Shown here: one piece after another, positions 7,008 to 14,902 of the stretch | How the letters are laid out: each line of letters opens with the position of its first letter | Position numbering within the stretch: position 1 is the stretch's first letter | Source: an uncultured Collinsella sp. | Lineage (GTDB): Bacteria; Actinomycetota; Coriobacteriia; Coriobacteriales; Coriobacteriaceae | Reading direction: 5' to 3' | DNA length: 22,134 nt | Assembly (NCBI GenBank): GCA_900549345.1 | Contig: UROC01000024.1 | Coordinates: 1-22,134, forward strand | Notes under the pieces: generated by a model | The model's database searches: none | Told to the model about the DNA's origin: nothing | Seen by the model: the letters and a program-made list of their open reading frames with translations, nothing else | Made by a program: the position numbers and the translations under genes

Positions 7008-7011
7008 GTTC

Positions 7012-8271
7012 CTATGCGGCCTGCTCTGCCGTCTGAGACATGCGGGACAGACGGACCAGCAGCACAAAGCCAACGACCAGCAGCACGCCGATAGACAGGA
7101 CGCCCAGCGACGGGTTGCCGGTCAGCGAGGTAACGACCGACACCAGAAAGGTGCCCATAACGCTTGCGTAACGACCAAAGATGTCAAAGAAGCCATAGTA
7201 CTCGTTGGACTTTTCCTTGGGGATAATGCGGCCAAAATAGCTACGGCTGAGCGCCTGCACGCCGCCCTGGAACAGGCCGACCAAAATAGCGAGCACCCAA
7301 AACTCAAGGGCGGTCTTTAAGAAAAACGCGGCAAAGAGCACGATGCCCATATAGGCGGCGACGGCCACCATGATCATATTGAGTGTGCCCACGCGGCCGG
7401 CGAGCTTACCGTAGATGATGGCGGACGGGAAGGCCACAAACTGCGTAACGAGCAGAGCCAGCACCAGTTGGGTCGAGTCGATGCCCAGAGCCGATCCGTA
7501 GCTGGTTGCCATGGAAATAACCGTGTGCACACCGTCGATGTAGAAGAAGAACGCGATCATGTAGACCAGTACGGTCTTGTTGTGGGCAATCTCGCGCATG
7601 GTGTGTCCGACCTCGGAGAACACACCGCCCACGATGTGGCCGATGGTGTCCTCGGGACCGCGCTCGCGACCGTACTTTTGCTTATAGGTGCGAATGAGCG
7701 GCAGGGTAAAGATGAGCCACCAGGCACCAGTGATGATAAACGACAGACGCGTTGCCAGCATGGTGGGGACGCCAAGAGCGGGGCCACCCATGATAAGCGC
7801 CAAGCAGATGATGAACGGCACGGTGGAACCGATGTAGCCCCAGGCATAACCCGAGCTGGACACGGCGTCCATGCGCTCGTCGGTGGTAATGTCAGGCAGC
7901 ATAGCGTCGTAGAACGTCATAGAAGAGTTAAGGCCGATGGTGCACAGCACGTACACGGTCAAAAATGCCATGGCGGACATTGGGATAGCCTGCGCCAGGC
8001 AAAGAACCAGGCCCGTGAGGAAGAAGCCCAAGAAGAACTTAATCTTGTTGCCGGCGTAATCGGCAAGCGCGCCCAGAATGGGCATGAGCATGGCAATGAC
8101 CAGCGAGGCAATCGTCTGAGCGTTGCCCCAAGCGACCACCAGGTCTGCCGAGGAAGCACCGGTATTGATGGCGTTAAAGTAGATGGGCACCACCGAGGTA
8201 TTGAGCAGCACGAGGGCCGAGTTTCCCACATCGTACATGACCCAGTTACGCTCGAGCTTGGTGTATTTCAT
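7012..8271 (-). CDS. UMF1-family (Atg22-like) MFS transporter
   Basis: Integral membrane protein of 419 residues with about 12 predicted helices, in the MFS clade that includes fungal Atg22 and bacterial UMF1 proteins. Signatures seen: YDVGNSAL (13-20), FYDAMLPDI (120-128), GYAWGYIGS (141-149), and the strongly conserved ALSRSYFGRIIPKEKS (340-355) followed by EYYGFFDIFGRYAS. Atg22 exports amino acids from the vacuole; substrates of the bacterial members are mostly uncharacterised, so the cargo here is unknown. ATG at 8271 opens with MKYTKLERNWVMYD, normal for the family; GAAGGG lies about 10 bases upstream. The gap to the phospholipase-like gene is 101 bases with no clear terminator, so cotranscription is possible but unproven. 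Confidence 0.92.
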   Translation of the reverse strand: MKYTKLERNWVMYDVGNSALVLLNTSVVPIYFNAINTGASSADLVVAWGNAQTIASLVIAMLMPILGALADYAGNKIKFFLGFFLTGLVLCLAQAIPMSAMAFLTVYVLCTIGLNSSMTFYDAMLPDITTDERMDAVSSSGYAWGYIGSTVPFIICLALIMGGPALGVPTMLATRLSFIITGAWWLIFTLPLIRTYKQKYGRERGPEDTIGHIVGGVFSEVGHTMREIAHNKTVLVYMIAFFFYIDGVHTVISMATSYGSALGIDSTQLVLALLVTQFVAFPSAIIYGKLAGRVGTLNMIMVAVAAYMGIVLFAAFFLKTALEFWVLAILVGLFQGGVQALSRSYFGRIIPKEKSNEYYGFFDIFGRYASVMGTFLVSVVTSLTGNPSLGVLSIGVLLVVGFVLLVRLSRMSQTAEQAA

Positions 8272-8372
8272 GGACAGGGACCCTTCGTATTCGCCCGATA
8301 TGCAGTTAGTTCATCGTACCCCAATTGTCCAGAAGCGCCGGTAAGGATTCGGCAAAGGGGCACGCACGAGCC

Positions 8373-9317
8373 CTACTCCTCGCGGTCGAACTCCTCGTCG
8401 GCGCCGAGCACGCGACCGCTGTAATTGACATGGTTGGTCACGGCTTCCATATCGCCGGTCTCGATAAAGCGGGCAACCGTGCACTCGTAATCGAGCAGCG
8501 CGCGGTCAAAGACCTCGGGGAAGCTCTCGGTCGAGACTTCATCGGTAAAGGGGTTCTTCCATGCCAAGTGGCCCAGGTTGCCGGTGCGCTCGGGCAGCTC
8601 CGTCGTCACGCGATGGGCAAGGCCGTCGAGCAGCGAGTAGTCGTGCACCAAGCCCTCAACCAGCGAGATCGCGCGCGTCTTTACGGAGCCGGCCGGCTCA
8701 ATCGCGCGGTAAAGTCGCTGCATATTGGCTACGGCAGCACCGTACTCCCCCACCGGGATATCGATGCCGTACACGCGTCCGGCAACATAGCTCATCAGCA
8801 CACCGGCAACGCGATTGATGCGATCGGTGGTAACGATCTCGCCCGCCGGCGGATAATCCTCGACCGTTGCCCCATCGCGCTTGAGCTGCAGCATCAGTAC
8901 ATCCAGGTCGCTCTCGATCACGGCATGGACCTGACTGCTCGAATCCTCAAGCTCTGAATCGGACTCCACGATGCCAAACTGTTGCTCATAGACAAAGGGA
9001 TGGGCGTTGCGGTCGAGCACGTAATGAGACAGCAGGCCCAGCGCAAACGCACGGCCCAGGTTGGCATCGCGCGGCAGCAGGTGCGACACGCCGTCGCGCA
9101 GACACGAGAACTGACGCGACATGCGCGACCGATGCATGACCTGCGCCAGCAGCGTGCAGTCGGAAACACGCGGTGTCAGAATGTGAAAGAAAAACGGGTC
9201 GGGGCCTTGGTTGCCCAAGATAAAGGCAATGCGCTCTTCATCGGACGTGATGACGCCCTGCGGAAGACGGTCGATGCTTTCCTCGCCAAACAGATGATGG
9301 GTGATAAGCGCGGGCAT
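8373..9317 (-). CDS. Zinc-dependent phospholipase C-like protein
   Basis: Protein of 314 residues with the zinc-dependent phospholipase C / S1-P1 nuclease-like alpha-helical fold (Zinc_dep_PLPC family). Candidate zinc ligands in order: H7/H8 (MPALITHHLFG), D40 (GNQGPDPFFFH), H98 and D102 with H106 (LLSHYVLDRNAHPF), and H131 with E135/D137 (HAVIESDLD). No signal peptide is present, unlike the secreted clostridial toxin, so this is the cytoplasmic housekeeping-type branch of unknown substrate rather than a demonstrated toxin. ATG at 9317 gives the family N-terminus and is preceded by AAAGGATC at 7-8 bases; the frame extends ten codons upstream without support. The C-terminal half (after about 200) is weakly conserved. 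Confidence 0.85.
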   Translation of the reverse strand: MPALITHHLFGEESIDRLPQGVITSDEERIAFILGNQGPDPFFFHILTPRVSDCTLLAQVMHRSRMSRQFSCLRDGVSHLLPRDANLGRAFALGLLSHYVLDRNAHPFVYEQQFGIVESDSELEDSSSQVHAVIESDLDVLMLQLKRDGATVEDYPPAGEIVTTDRINRVAGVLMSYVAGRVYGIDIPVGEYGAAVANMQRLYRAIEPAGSVKTRAISLVEGLVHDYSLLDGLAHRVTTELPERTGNLGHLAWKNPFTDEVSTESFPEVFDRALLDYECTVARFIETGDMEAVTNHVNYSGRVLGADEEFDREE

Positions 9318-9349
9318 AATGATCCTTTCGATTTCATTCGATGCCACCC

Positions 9350-9376
9350 ATTATGCCCACCGCGCGCCCATGCCAA
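9350..9376 (-). promoter_or_regulatory. Candidate promoter of the phospholipase-like gene
   Basis: Minus strand TTGGCA (-35), 15-base spacer, CATAAT (-10), 32 bases before the ATG. The hexamers are good but the spacer is short (16 if TTTGGC is used), so this is a tentative call. Confidence 0.35.
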
Positions 9377-9409
9377 ACCTGCGATGGTAAACGACGGCAC
9401 GCAGACCGT

Positions 9410-10144
9410 CTACGCAAGCCCCAAGTGTGCTTTAACCTCGGCAGCGCGACGGCGGGACACGGGCACCGTCGAGGTTACGCGATCGAGCCTGAGCTCCATA
9501 AGACCCGTGGAACCGATCTCGACATTGTGCACGTCTTCCAAATTGACCAGATAGCTGCGATGAACGCGAATAAAGCCCTCGGAGACCAAGCGACGCTCGA
9601 GCGAAGAGATCGACTCATTGATCAGGTACGTTCCCTCGGCGCAGATGGCGTTGCAAAAATCGGCGCGCGCCTCAAAGTAGCAGACGTCTGCGGCGGGAAT
9701 GAACACCTTTTTGCCCCCGCGGTCCACCGTCAGACGCAAAGGCTGGCGCGGAGCGTGGATAACACGACGGACACCCAAGGCTGCCTCGATCTTGTCGAGT
9801 GCCTTTGACAGGCGTGCGTCCTCGACCGGCTTGACGACATAATCGACGGCATCGAGGTTATAGGCATCGGCCGCATACTCGGCAAACGCCGTCACAAACA
9901 CAACCACCGGCGGCGTCTTTAGGTTCTGCAGCGTCTCGGCAAGCTCAATTCCCGAGCGACCGGGCATGGTAATGTCTAAAAACAGCACGTCGGGCTTGTT
10001 CGACAGAATCGACTCCACGGCTTCGGTGACATTGCCCGCCTCGGCAATCTGGCCCACACGCGTATCCTTTTCCAACAGATAGCGTAGCTCAGCCCTAATG
10101 GGAGGTTCGTCATCAACCACCAAGATGTTCCAGCCTTCGGACAT
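9410..10144 (-). CDS. LytTR-family response regulator (system 2)
   Basis: Response regulator of 244 residues: receiver (1-122) with D11/D12, phosphoacceptor D57 (VLFLDITMPG), T85 and K105 (DYVVKPVEDA), then a LytTR domain (about 133-244) with FIRVHRSYLVNL and VPVSRRR. Same architecture and many identical motif residues as the regulator at 3524-4240. It is expressed with the kinase immediately upstream (38-base gap). GAGGGGAAG lies about 7 bases before the ATG. No convincing terminator follows the stop: the ACGG/CCGT hairpin there is too short, so read-through to the phospholipase-like gene is possible. Confidence 0.95.
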   Translation of the reverse strand: MSEGWNILVVDDEPPIRAELRYLLEKDTRVGQIAEAGNVTEAVESILSNKPDVLFLDITMPGRSGIELAETLQNLKTPPVVVFVTAFAEYAADAYNLDAVDYVVKPVEDARLSKALDKIEAALGVRRVIHAPRQPLRLTVDRGGKKVFIPAADVCYFEARADFCNAICAEGTYLINESISSLERRLVSEGFIRVHRSYLVNLEDVHNVEIGSTGLMELRLDRVTSTVPVSRRRAAEVKAHLGLA

Positions 10145-10182
10145 ATGTGCTTCCCCTCTTTTTCTCTCAATCCAACCGCGTG

Positions 10183-11568
10183 CTACGCCGTCAACGGCGC
10201 CGGCTCATGCGGCTCGCCGTTCAGCTCGACGATGACCTGCGTTCCCACGCCCCCCTGGGACTTCACGCGCATGCCGGAATCTTCTCCGTAAAAGAAATGG
10301 ATGCGCTGAAGCACGTTGAAGAGCGCCAGGCCGCAACCTCGCTTGACGGAGCCGTCGGCGGTAATGCTCTCGGGCTCCTCCAGGCGATGTTGCTCAAACA
10401 GATGTGCGCAGACCTCTTCGCTCATACCGATGCCATCGTCCTCGACGATGATCTCCAAACCGTCATCGGTCTCGAAAGCCCTAACATGAATAGAAAGCGG
10501 CTCGGTCTCGCGCTGCGCGTGCTTGATGCAGTTTTCGAGCAACGGCTGCAAGATAAACGGCGGCACCATGCAATCGCGCACCTCAAAGTCGATATCGACC
10601 GAGACGCGCAGACGGCCGTCGCCATAACGAGCCTGCATAAGATTGATATAGCGAGTGCCCTGTTCCACCTCGTGCTCGAGCGTGGTGAGCGTATCGGAAT
10701 CAGAAAGCGTCTGACGATAGTAGTTGGAGAAGTCGATCAGCAGCGACCTGGCCTTGTCCGGCTCGGTTCGAACGAGCGACACGATGGTGCTGATGGTGTT
10801 AAACAGAAAATGAGGATCGACCTGCGATTGCAAGGCACGCAGCTCCACGCGGGCCGTAAGCTCGTCCTGGCGCTCAAGCTCAAAGCTCGCAAGCTGCGTG
10901 GAAATGAGGTCGGCAAAGCCCGAGGCAAGCGCCGTCTGGCGCATATCGATGCTGCTCAGACGGGGATAATACAGCTCGAGCGTGCCCACGCAATGCCCGC
11001 GCACGGTAAGCGGTGCGACAATACCGGCGCGCAGGCGCGGAAAGTAGCCACCCGTCTCGGTCGAGGCATCGCGCGAGAAAACGCTTTGCTCACCGCTGTT
11101 GATCACATTGAGCGTGGTCCGCAGCACCACCGGGGTGCCCGCGGGGCATTTTGCCGAGTCCTCGCCCCAGCTTGCCAACACCTGCTTGCCGTCGGTAAAG
11201 CAGATGGCAGAGGCGATGGTTTCGGACAGGATGATCTTAGAGGCGCCCAGGGCAGCTTCGGGCGTAAGGCCGCGCGACGTGTAGGCGAATATTTTCGACG
11301 CGATGGCGAGCGTGCGGTCGGTAGCGCTCGATGTGAGGTCGTCGGGAACGACAAAGACGTACGAGAAGAAGAAGCACAGCATGACCAAGCCGGCAATGAC
11401 GACAACGGCCGGAACGGGATTGGGATTATCGGTTAGATCCCAGATGAGCAGCAGGATAAGCAGCGGAACGACAATACCGAGCAAGATGGCTTGAACCACA
11501 TGCTGAGCGGTACGAAAGACCTTGGTAGAGTTGTAGCTCTTGCCCAGAATCAGCCTATTGAGATCCAC
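10183..11568 (-). CDS. LytS/YehU-like sensor histidine kinase (system 2)
   Basis: Membrane histidine kinase of 461 residues from the GTG at 11568. Two membrane segments (about 24-44 and 53-74), GAF-like region (about 85-225), LytS-type His_kinase domain with H253 in ALQSQVDPHFLFNTIS, and a HATPase domain with LLENCIKHA and EDDGIGM. Start choice: AAGGAG directly abuts an in-frame ATG (11574), leaving no spacing, whereas the GTG two codons later is 6 bases from it, so I prefer GTG; a still earlier ATG at 11637 lies in the upstream terminator region and is rejected. The LytTR regulator follows after 38 bases. The linker SGFADLISTQLASFELE...ELTARVELRALQ closely matches the kinase at 4313-5656. 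Confidence 0.92.
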   Translation of the reverse strand: MDLNRLILGKSYNSTKVFRTAQHVVQAILLGIVVPLLILLLIWDLTDNPNPVPAVVVIAGLVMLCFFFSYVFVVPDDLTSSATDRTLAIASKIFAYTSRGLTPEAALGASKIILSETIASAICFTDGKQVLASWGEDSAKCPAGTPVVLRTTLNVINSGEQSVFSRDASTETGGYFPRLRAGIVAPLTVRGHCVGTLELYYPRLSSIDMRQTALASGFADLISTQLASFELERQDELTARVELRALQSQVDPHFLFNTISTIVSLVRTEPDKARSLLIDFSNYYRQTLSDSDTLTTLEHEVEQGTRYINLMQARYGDGRLRVSVDIDFEVRDCMVPPFILQPLLENCIKHAQRETEPLSIHVRAFETDDGLEIIVEDDGIGMSEEVCAHLFEQHRLEEPESITADGSVKRGCGLALFNVLQRIHFFYGEDSGMRVKSQGGVGTQVIVELNGEPHEPAPLTA

Positions 11569-11574
11569 CGTCAT

Positions 11575-11580
11575 CTCCTT
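11575..11580 (-). promoter_or_regulatory. Ribosome binding site deciding the kinase-2 start
   Basis: AAGGAG on the minus strand is immediately followed by ATGACGGTG. The ATG has no spacer from the Shine-Dalgarno core; the in-frame GTG has an optimal 6-base spacer. The site therefore argues for initiation at GTG (11568). Confidence 0.55.
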
Positions 11581-11600
11581 CTTACTGACGCACCCCATAG

Positions 11601-11628
11601 CAATAAAGAGGGCCGCAAGCGACCCTCT
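11601..11628 (-). terminator. Intrinsic terminator of the permease-amidohydrolase operon
   Basis: Minus strand AGAGGGTCGC pairs with GCGGCCCTCT (one G-U pair) around a very small loop, followed by TTTATTG. It begins about 60 bases after the amidohydrolase stop. The U-tract is interrupted, so efficiency may be partial. Confidence 0.65.
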
Positions 11629-11686
11629 CCATTGCATTATGCAATCAAAAACTGTGTTTTACAACCAGCCATCGACAAACGGTATC

Positions 11687-12964
11687 TTAGGCGCTGTATT
11701 TGTTGGCCTCGCCAAAGGTGCCAGCCTCGACGATCCAGCCGTCCTTCATGATGACGTCCATGTTGTCGGTGTTGAGCACGTGGATGTCGGCGGCGACGTC
11801 ACCGTTGACGACCAGCAGGTCGGCGCACTTGCCGGCCTCGATGGAACCGGTCTCGTCCTCGATGTGGCACATCTTGGCACCGTTGAGGGTGGCGCAGGTG
11901 ATGGTCTCGACCGGAGTGAAGCCGATCTTGTCGACGAACTCGTACATCTCCTCGATGGAGCAGGTGCCGTACGGGGTGACGAAGGAGAAGGAGTCGGAGC
12001 CGATCGTCATGACGACGCCGCGCTTCTTGGCCTCGCGCAGGCAGTCGTAGTTGCGCTGCAGCTCCTTCTCGACCAGGGTGCCCTCGTACTTGTCGTGCAG
12101 CTCGGGGACGTAGACGGGCGGATAGGTGGCGTACCAAGTGGGCAGGAAGGCGATCGTCGGGGTGAAGAAGGTGCCCTGCTCGGCCATGAGGTCCATGGTG
12201 CGCTCATCGATATCGAAGCCGTGGATCAGCTGCTCGCAGCCAAAGCGGACGGAATCGTAGGCAGCGGCGTGGTTGTTGTAGCAGTGGCTCCACACGGGGA
12301 TGCCGACCATCTTGGCCTCTTCGACCACGGCCTGAATCTCCTCGGAGCAGTAGTGCTGGTCGCGGCCGGAGTCCCAGCGCCAGATGCCGCCACCGGTAGC
12401 CCAGATCTTGATGGCATCGGGGTTCTCGCGCAGGCGACGGCGGACGGCCTTACGCAGATCCCAAGGACCGTCGACCTGATCGCCCCAGGGGTGCGATTCC
12501 TTGTTGAGCTCCTGGCTGCAGTGGTGGGAGTCGCCGTGGCCGGCAACGCGGCAGAAGCCAAGGCCGGTTGCCAGAACGCGCGGGCCCTTGAAGACGCCCT
12601 TATCGATGCAGTCACGGATCTGGATACCAAAGCGGCCGATCTCGCAGACGGTGGTGAGACCGTGGGTGAGGCAGTCGTAGGCCTGCTTGACGGCGACGGC
12701 CTGCTTCTCGAGGAGCGGCTGCATGACCCAGTCGGTGTCATCGTCGGTCAGGTTGCCCGAGAAGTGCAGGTGGGTGTCGATCAGGCCGGGAAGGACGGTC
12801 TTGCCGGCGGCGTCGATAACCTCAACGCCCTCGGGAAGGTCCTGCATAGCACCGGCATACTCGATCTTGCCGTTGTCGTCGACGAGAACGAGGGAGTTCT
12901 CGACCGGCTCGGCACCGGTACCGTCGATGAGCTTGCCGCCAACGATTGCGTACTTAGTGGACAT
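11687..12964 (-). CDS. Metal-dependent amidohydrolase, prolidase/imidazolonepropionase-like
   Basis: Amidohydrolase-superfamily enzyme of 425 residues. Binuclear-metal-site residues seen: H65-x-H67 (DTHLHFSG), a lysine that would be carboxylated, K186 (AIKIWATGGG), H227 (WSHCYNNH), H248 (LIHGFD) and D324 (GSDSFSF). A composite-domain beta-sandwich is formed by the N-terminus (AIVGGKLIDGTG) and C-terminus (GSIEAGKCADLLVVNGD). The Lys-containing subtype includes Xaa-Pro and Xaa-Arg dipeptidases and N-acyl-amino-acid hydrolases; the exact substrate is not readable. A perfect AAGGAGG lies 5 bases before the ATG. It follows an APC permease, so the two probably import and hydrolyse the same amino-acid-like compound. 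No signal peptide; cytoplasmic. Confidence 0.88.
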   Translation of the reverse strand: MSTKYAIVGGKLIDGTGAEPVENSLVLVDDNGKIEYAGAMQDLPEGVEVIDAAGKTVLPGLIDTHLHFSGNLTDDDTDWVMQPLLEKQAVAVKQAYDCLTHGLTTVCEIGRFGIQIRDCIDKGVFKGPRVLATGLGFCRVAGHGDSHHCSQELNKESHPWGDQVDGPWDLRKAVRRRLRENPDAIKIWATGGGIWRWDSGRDQHYCSEEIQAVVEEAKMVGIPVWSHCYNNHAAAYDSVRFGCEQLIHGFDIDERTMDLMAEQGTFFTPTIAFLPTWYATYPPVYVPELHDKYEGTLVEKELQRNYDCLREAKKRGVVMTIGSDSFSFVTPYGTCSIEEMYEFVDKIGFTPVETITCATLNGAKMCHIEDETGSIEAGKCADLLVVNGDVAADIHVLNTDNMDVIMKDGWIVEAGTFGEANKYSA

Positions 12965-12994
12965 GGTTCCTCCTTATGGATCCATATAGTGGGC

Positions 12995-13018
12995 GAGGCC
13001 ATGTTGGGTTATGGCCTC
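12995..13018. other. Intra-operon hairpin upstream of the amidohydrolase
   Basis: Perfect 8-bp inverted repeat GAGGCCAT / ATGGCCTC with an 8-nt loop, about 30 bases before the amidohydrolase ATG, without a U-tract. It may stabilise or punctuate the operon mRNA. Confidence 0.6.
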
Positions 13019-13046
13019 ACAAAGCTACCCAAGTGGTGCCGGGTTC

Positions 13047-13075
13047 GGTGCGCGGGAGAGAGAGCCCCGCGCACC
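13047..13075. other. Intra-operon GC-rich hairpin downstream of the permease
   Basis: Perfect 10-bp inverted repeat GGTGCGCGGG / CCCGCGCACC with a 9-nt purine-rich (plus strand) loop, 20 bases after the permease stop. It lacks a U-tract, so it is not a good terminator; protection of the permease mRNA 3' end or differential expression of the two genes is a guess. Confidence 0.65.
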
Positions 13076-13095
13076 CGATCCGCCCCGGCTAGGCG

Positions 13096-14547
13096 TTATT
13101 TTTTGCGGGAATTGGTGAAGGCCATGAGGGCCAGGCCAACGGCCAGCCAGCCGATCACGATGCTCCACTCCACCATGTTGAGGGAGGCGGGAGAGAACGG
13201 GACCACGAGCAGGCCAATGATGACGGCGCAGGCAGCGACAGCGAGGCTGATGCCAAACTTGCCGCCGGGCACCTCGTAGGGACGAGGCAGGTCGGGCTCG
13301 GTGAAGCGCATGCGCAGGCAAGCGAGGGCGACCATGCCGCAGGAGAAGATGAAGGCGAGAGCCGACACGTTGGTCAGAGGGATGAGCATGTTCTTGCCCA
13401 GGAACGGACCGATGACGGTGATGACGCCCAGAACGGCGCAGGCGAGCTTGGGAGCGCCGGACTTGGGATCGACCTCGGCGAACTTCTCGGGCAGCTGGCC
13501 CTTGCGGCCCATGGCGAGCATGATGCGGCTCGTGGCGCCGTAGAAGGAGTTCATCGGGCCCATGGGTCCAAGCGTGGCGATGACGAGCATGGCCAGGTAC
13601 AGGAGCATGTTGATGCCCTTGAGGCAGGCAAGCGCGGGAACCGGGCTCTTAACAAACTCATGCCAGTCGAGGATGGTGCCGAACGAGTAGATGCAGACCA
13701 TGTAGAAGCCGCCGGCGGCCAGCAGGGCCAGGGAGATGATCTTACCGAACTTGTTCCAGTTGAGGCCCTCGGCTGCTTCCTCAGCCTGCTGAGGAATGGT
13801 GTCGAAGCCGGCGTAGAAGAACGGGGTCAGAACCAGGACCGAAACGATGCCTGCGAACAGGCTGGTGCCCTCGGTAGCGGGCTTGCCGCCGCCAGCACCG
13901 GTGACCTGGGAGAACACGGGCATGGCGTTGTCCGGCGAGCCGGTGAACAGCGAGACGCCCATGGCGAGTAGCATGCCGCAGAGCAGGGCCTTGGTCAGGA
14001 AGGCCTGCAGCTTGGCGGCCGAGCTGGCACCGCGGAAGTTGAGGAAGATGACGTAGGTTGCAAAGCCGAGCGCGATCAGCGTCGGGAACAGGTAAACGTC
14101 GGCGCCCAGGATGGTGTAGAGCTTGACGGCGCGCAGCCACTCAAGGCCGGGCAGGCTGCCGAACATCTCGGACACGAGGGTCGAGATGGCGATGGCCTCC
14201 CACGGGCACAGGATGCCGTTGCCCAGGGCCAGGAGCCAGCCGGTGATGTAGCTCATCGTACGGCCAAAGCTACGATCGACATACTCGACGATGCCGCCCG
14301 AAATGGGGATAGCAGCCGTGAGCTCACCAAAAACAGCTCCGACGGGCACGAGGAAGATTGCGCCCAAGAGGAATGCAATCATAGCGGGAACGGGACCGCC
14401 GCCCACGACCATCCAGTCGCCGACCTGCAGAACCCAACCGGTACCGATGATGGCACCGAAACCGATGGTGAAGAAGTTCCAGAGCGAAAGCGTTTTCTTC
14501 ATGCCGCCGTTGTCCTCGACTGCAACTTCTGCGTTCTTGTCCGCCAT
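13096..14547 (-). CDS. APC-superfamily amino acid permease
   Basis: Membrane transporter of 483 residues with about 12 predicted helices. The first helix carries the APC sodium/substrate-site signature GAIIGTGW (31-38); PISGGIVEYVDRSFG and the long cytoplasmic loop after helix 8 also fit the APC amino acid-polyamine-organocation family. Substrate cannot be assigned. ATG at 14547 is chosen because AAGGAGGGG lies about 8 bases before it; the frame stays open 13 codons upstream but those codons overlap this ribosome binding site. It is followed after 131 bases by a metal-dependent amidohydrolase and probably forms an operon with it. The leader contains a perfect 7-bp palindrome next to the ribosome binding site, a possible regulatory site. 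Confidence 0.92.
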   Translation of the reverse strand: MADKNAEVAVEDNGGMKKTLSLWNFFTIGFGAIIGTGWVLQVGDWMVVGGGPVPAMIAFLLGAIFLVPVGAVFGELTAAIPISGGIVEYVDRSFGRTMSYITGWLLALGNGILCPWEAIAISTLVSEMFGSLPGLEWLRAVKLYTILGADVYLFPTLIALGFATYVIFLNFRGASSAAKLQAFLTKALLCGMLLAMGVSLFTGSPDNAMPVFSQVTGAGGGKPATEGTSLFAGIVSVLVLTPFFYAGFDTIPQQAEEAAEGLNWNKFGKIISLALLAAGGFYMVCIYSFGTILDWHEFVKSPVPALACLKGINMLLYLAMLVIATLGPMGPMNSFYGATSRIMLAMGRKGQLPEKFAEVDPKSGAPKLACAVLGVITVIGPFLGKNMLIPLTNVSALAFIFSCGMVALACLRMRFTEPDLPRPYEVPGGKFGISLAVAACAVIIGLLVVPFSPASLNMVEWSIVIGWLAVGLALMAFTNSRKK

Positions 14548-14567
14548 TGTTCCCCTCCTTTCCTTTT

Positions 14568-14585
14568 TGACGCCCCCTGGCGTCA
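14568..14585. promoter_or_regulatory. Palindrome next to the permease ribosome binding site
   Basis: TGACGCC / GGCGTCA, 7-bp perfect inverted repeat with a 4-base centre, ending about 20 bases before the permease ATG. It could be a repressor operator or an mRNA hairpin modulating translation; nothing in the window identifies a partner. Confidence 0.5.
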
Positions 14586-14590
14586 CCCCT

Positions 14591-14622
14591 TGCGCGGCCT
14601 GTTCGACCGCGCGCTTTTATTT
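14591..14622 (+). terminator. Terminator-like hairpin reading rightward, no gene in front
   Basis: GCGCGG / CCGCGC with a 9-nt loop followed by GCTTTTATTT on the plus strand. No plus-strand gene lies upstream, so it may instead be part of the folded leader of the leftward permease mRNA, or may stop antisense transcription. Confidence 0.3.
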
Positions 14623-14902
14623 CGTGGCTTTAAGATACGGCCTCGGCGCCACGCTGCCGCTTATGGCTCGACCGAAGGCAGAACTGCAAAACGAGCGGCG
14701 CCGTTTTTGGGACGAACGGCGGGAGACGTCATTCGTCCTGGACGCTTTCATCTTGTCTGCTTTTGGATACCTGTTGCCGGGACGCTTGGCGCGCGGCGCG
14801 GCAACGTTCATACCATTTGTCAGGCTTTTGGCGCACATACCCATGTGTCGTGCATCTTTTTATGTAGGATAGACAAGTTACACACGAGGCAAGGTGATTC
14901 GA
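14623..14902. other. Divergent intergenic region between permease and C39-like peptidase
   Basis: About 280 bases with no credible gene. It should hold both divergent promoters, but I find no pair of good hexamers; a TAGGAT box at 14865-14870 lies about 30 bases before the peptidase start without a clear -35. A small inverted repeat GGACGAA / TTCGTCC is at 14709-14737. Confidence 0.35.

Noticed and set aside
6901..7011. LytTR binding repeats in front of the glycosyltransferase gene
   Set aside because: ATTGTTCGA and ATGTTTATT lie close together but do not give a convincing pair of LytTR-type direct repeats at the usual spacing.
8373..9317. Secreted phospholipase C toxin
   Set aside because: The zinc-ligand pattern fits the family, but there is no signal peptide and no C-terminal membrane-binding domain as in clostridial alpha-toxin.
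10147..11436. 429-codon plus-strand open frame
   Set aside because: Antisense shadow of the second sensor kinase; the translation resembles no protein.
11540..13279. Very long open frame (579 codons) on the plus strand
   Set aside because: It lies antisense to the amidohydrolase and permease genes, whose protein motifs are unmistakable; the frame is a codon-bias shadow in high-GC DNA, with low-complexity Val/Asp/Gly-rich translation and no ribosome binding site.
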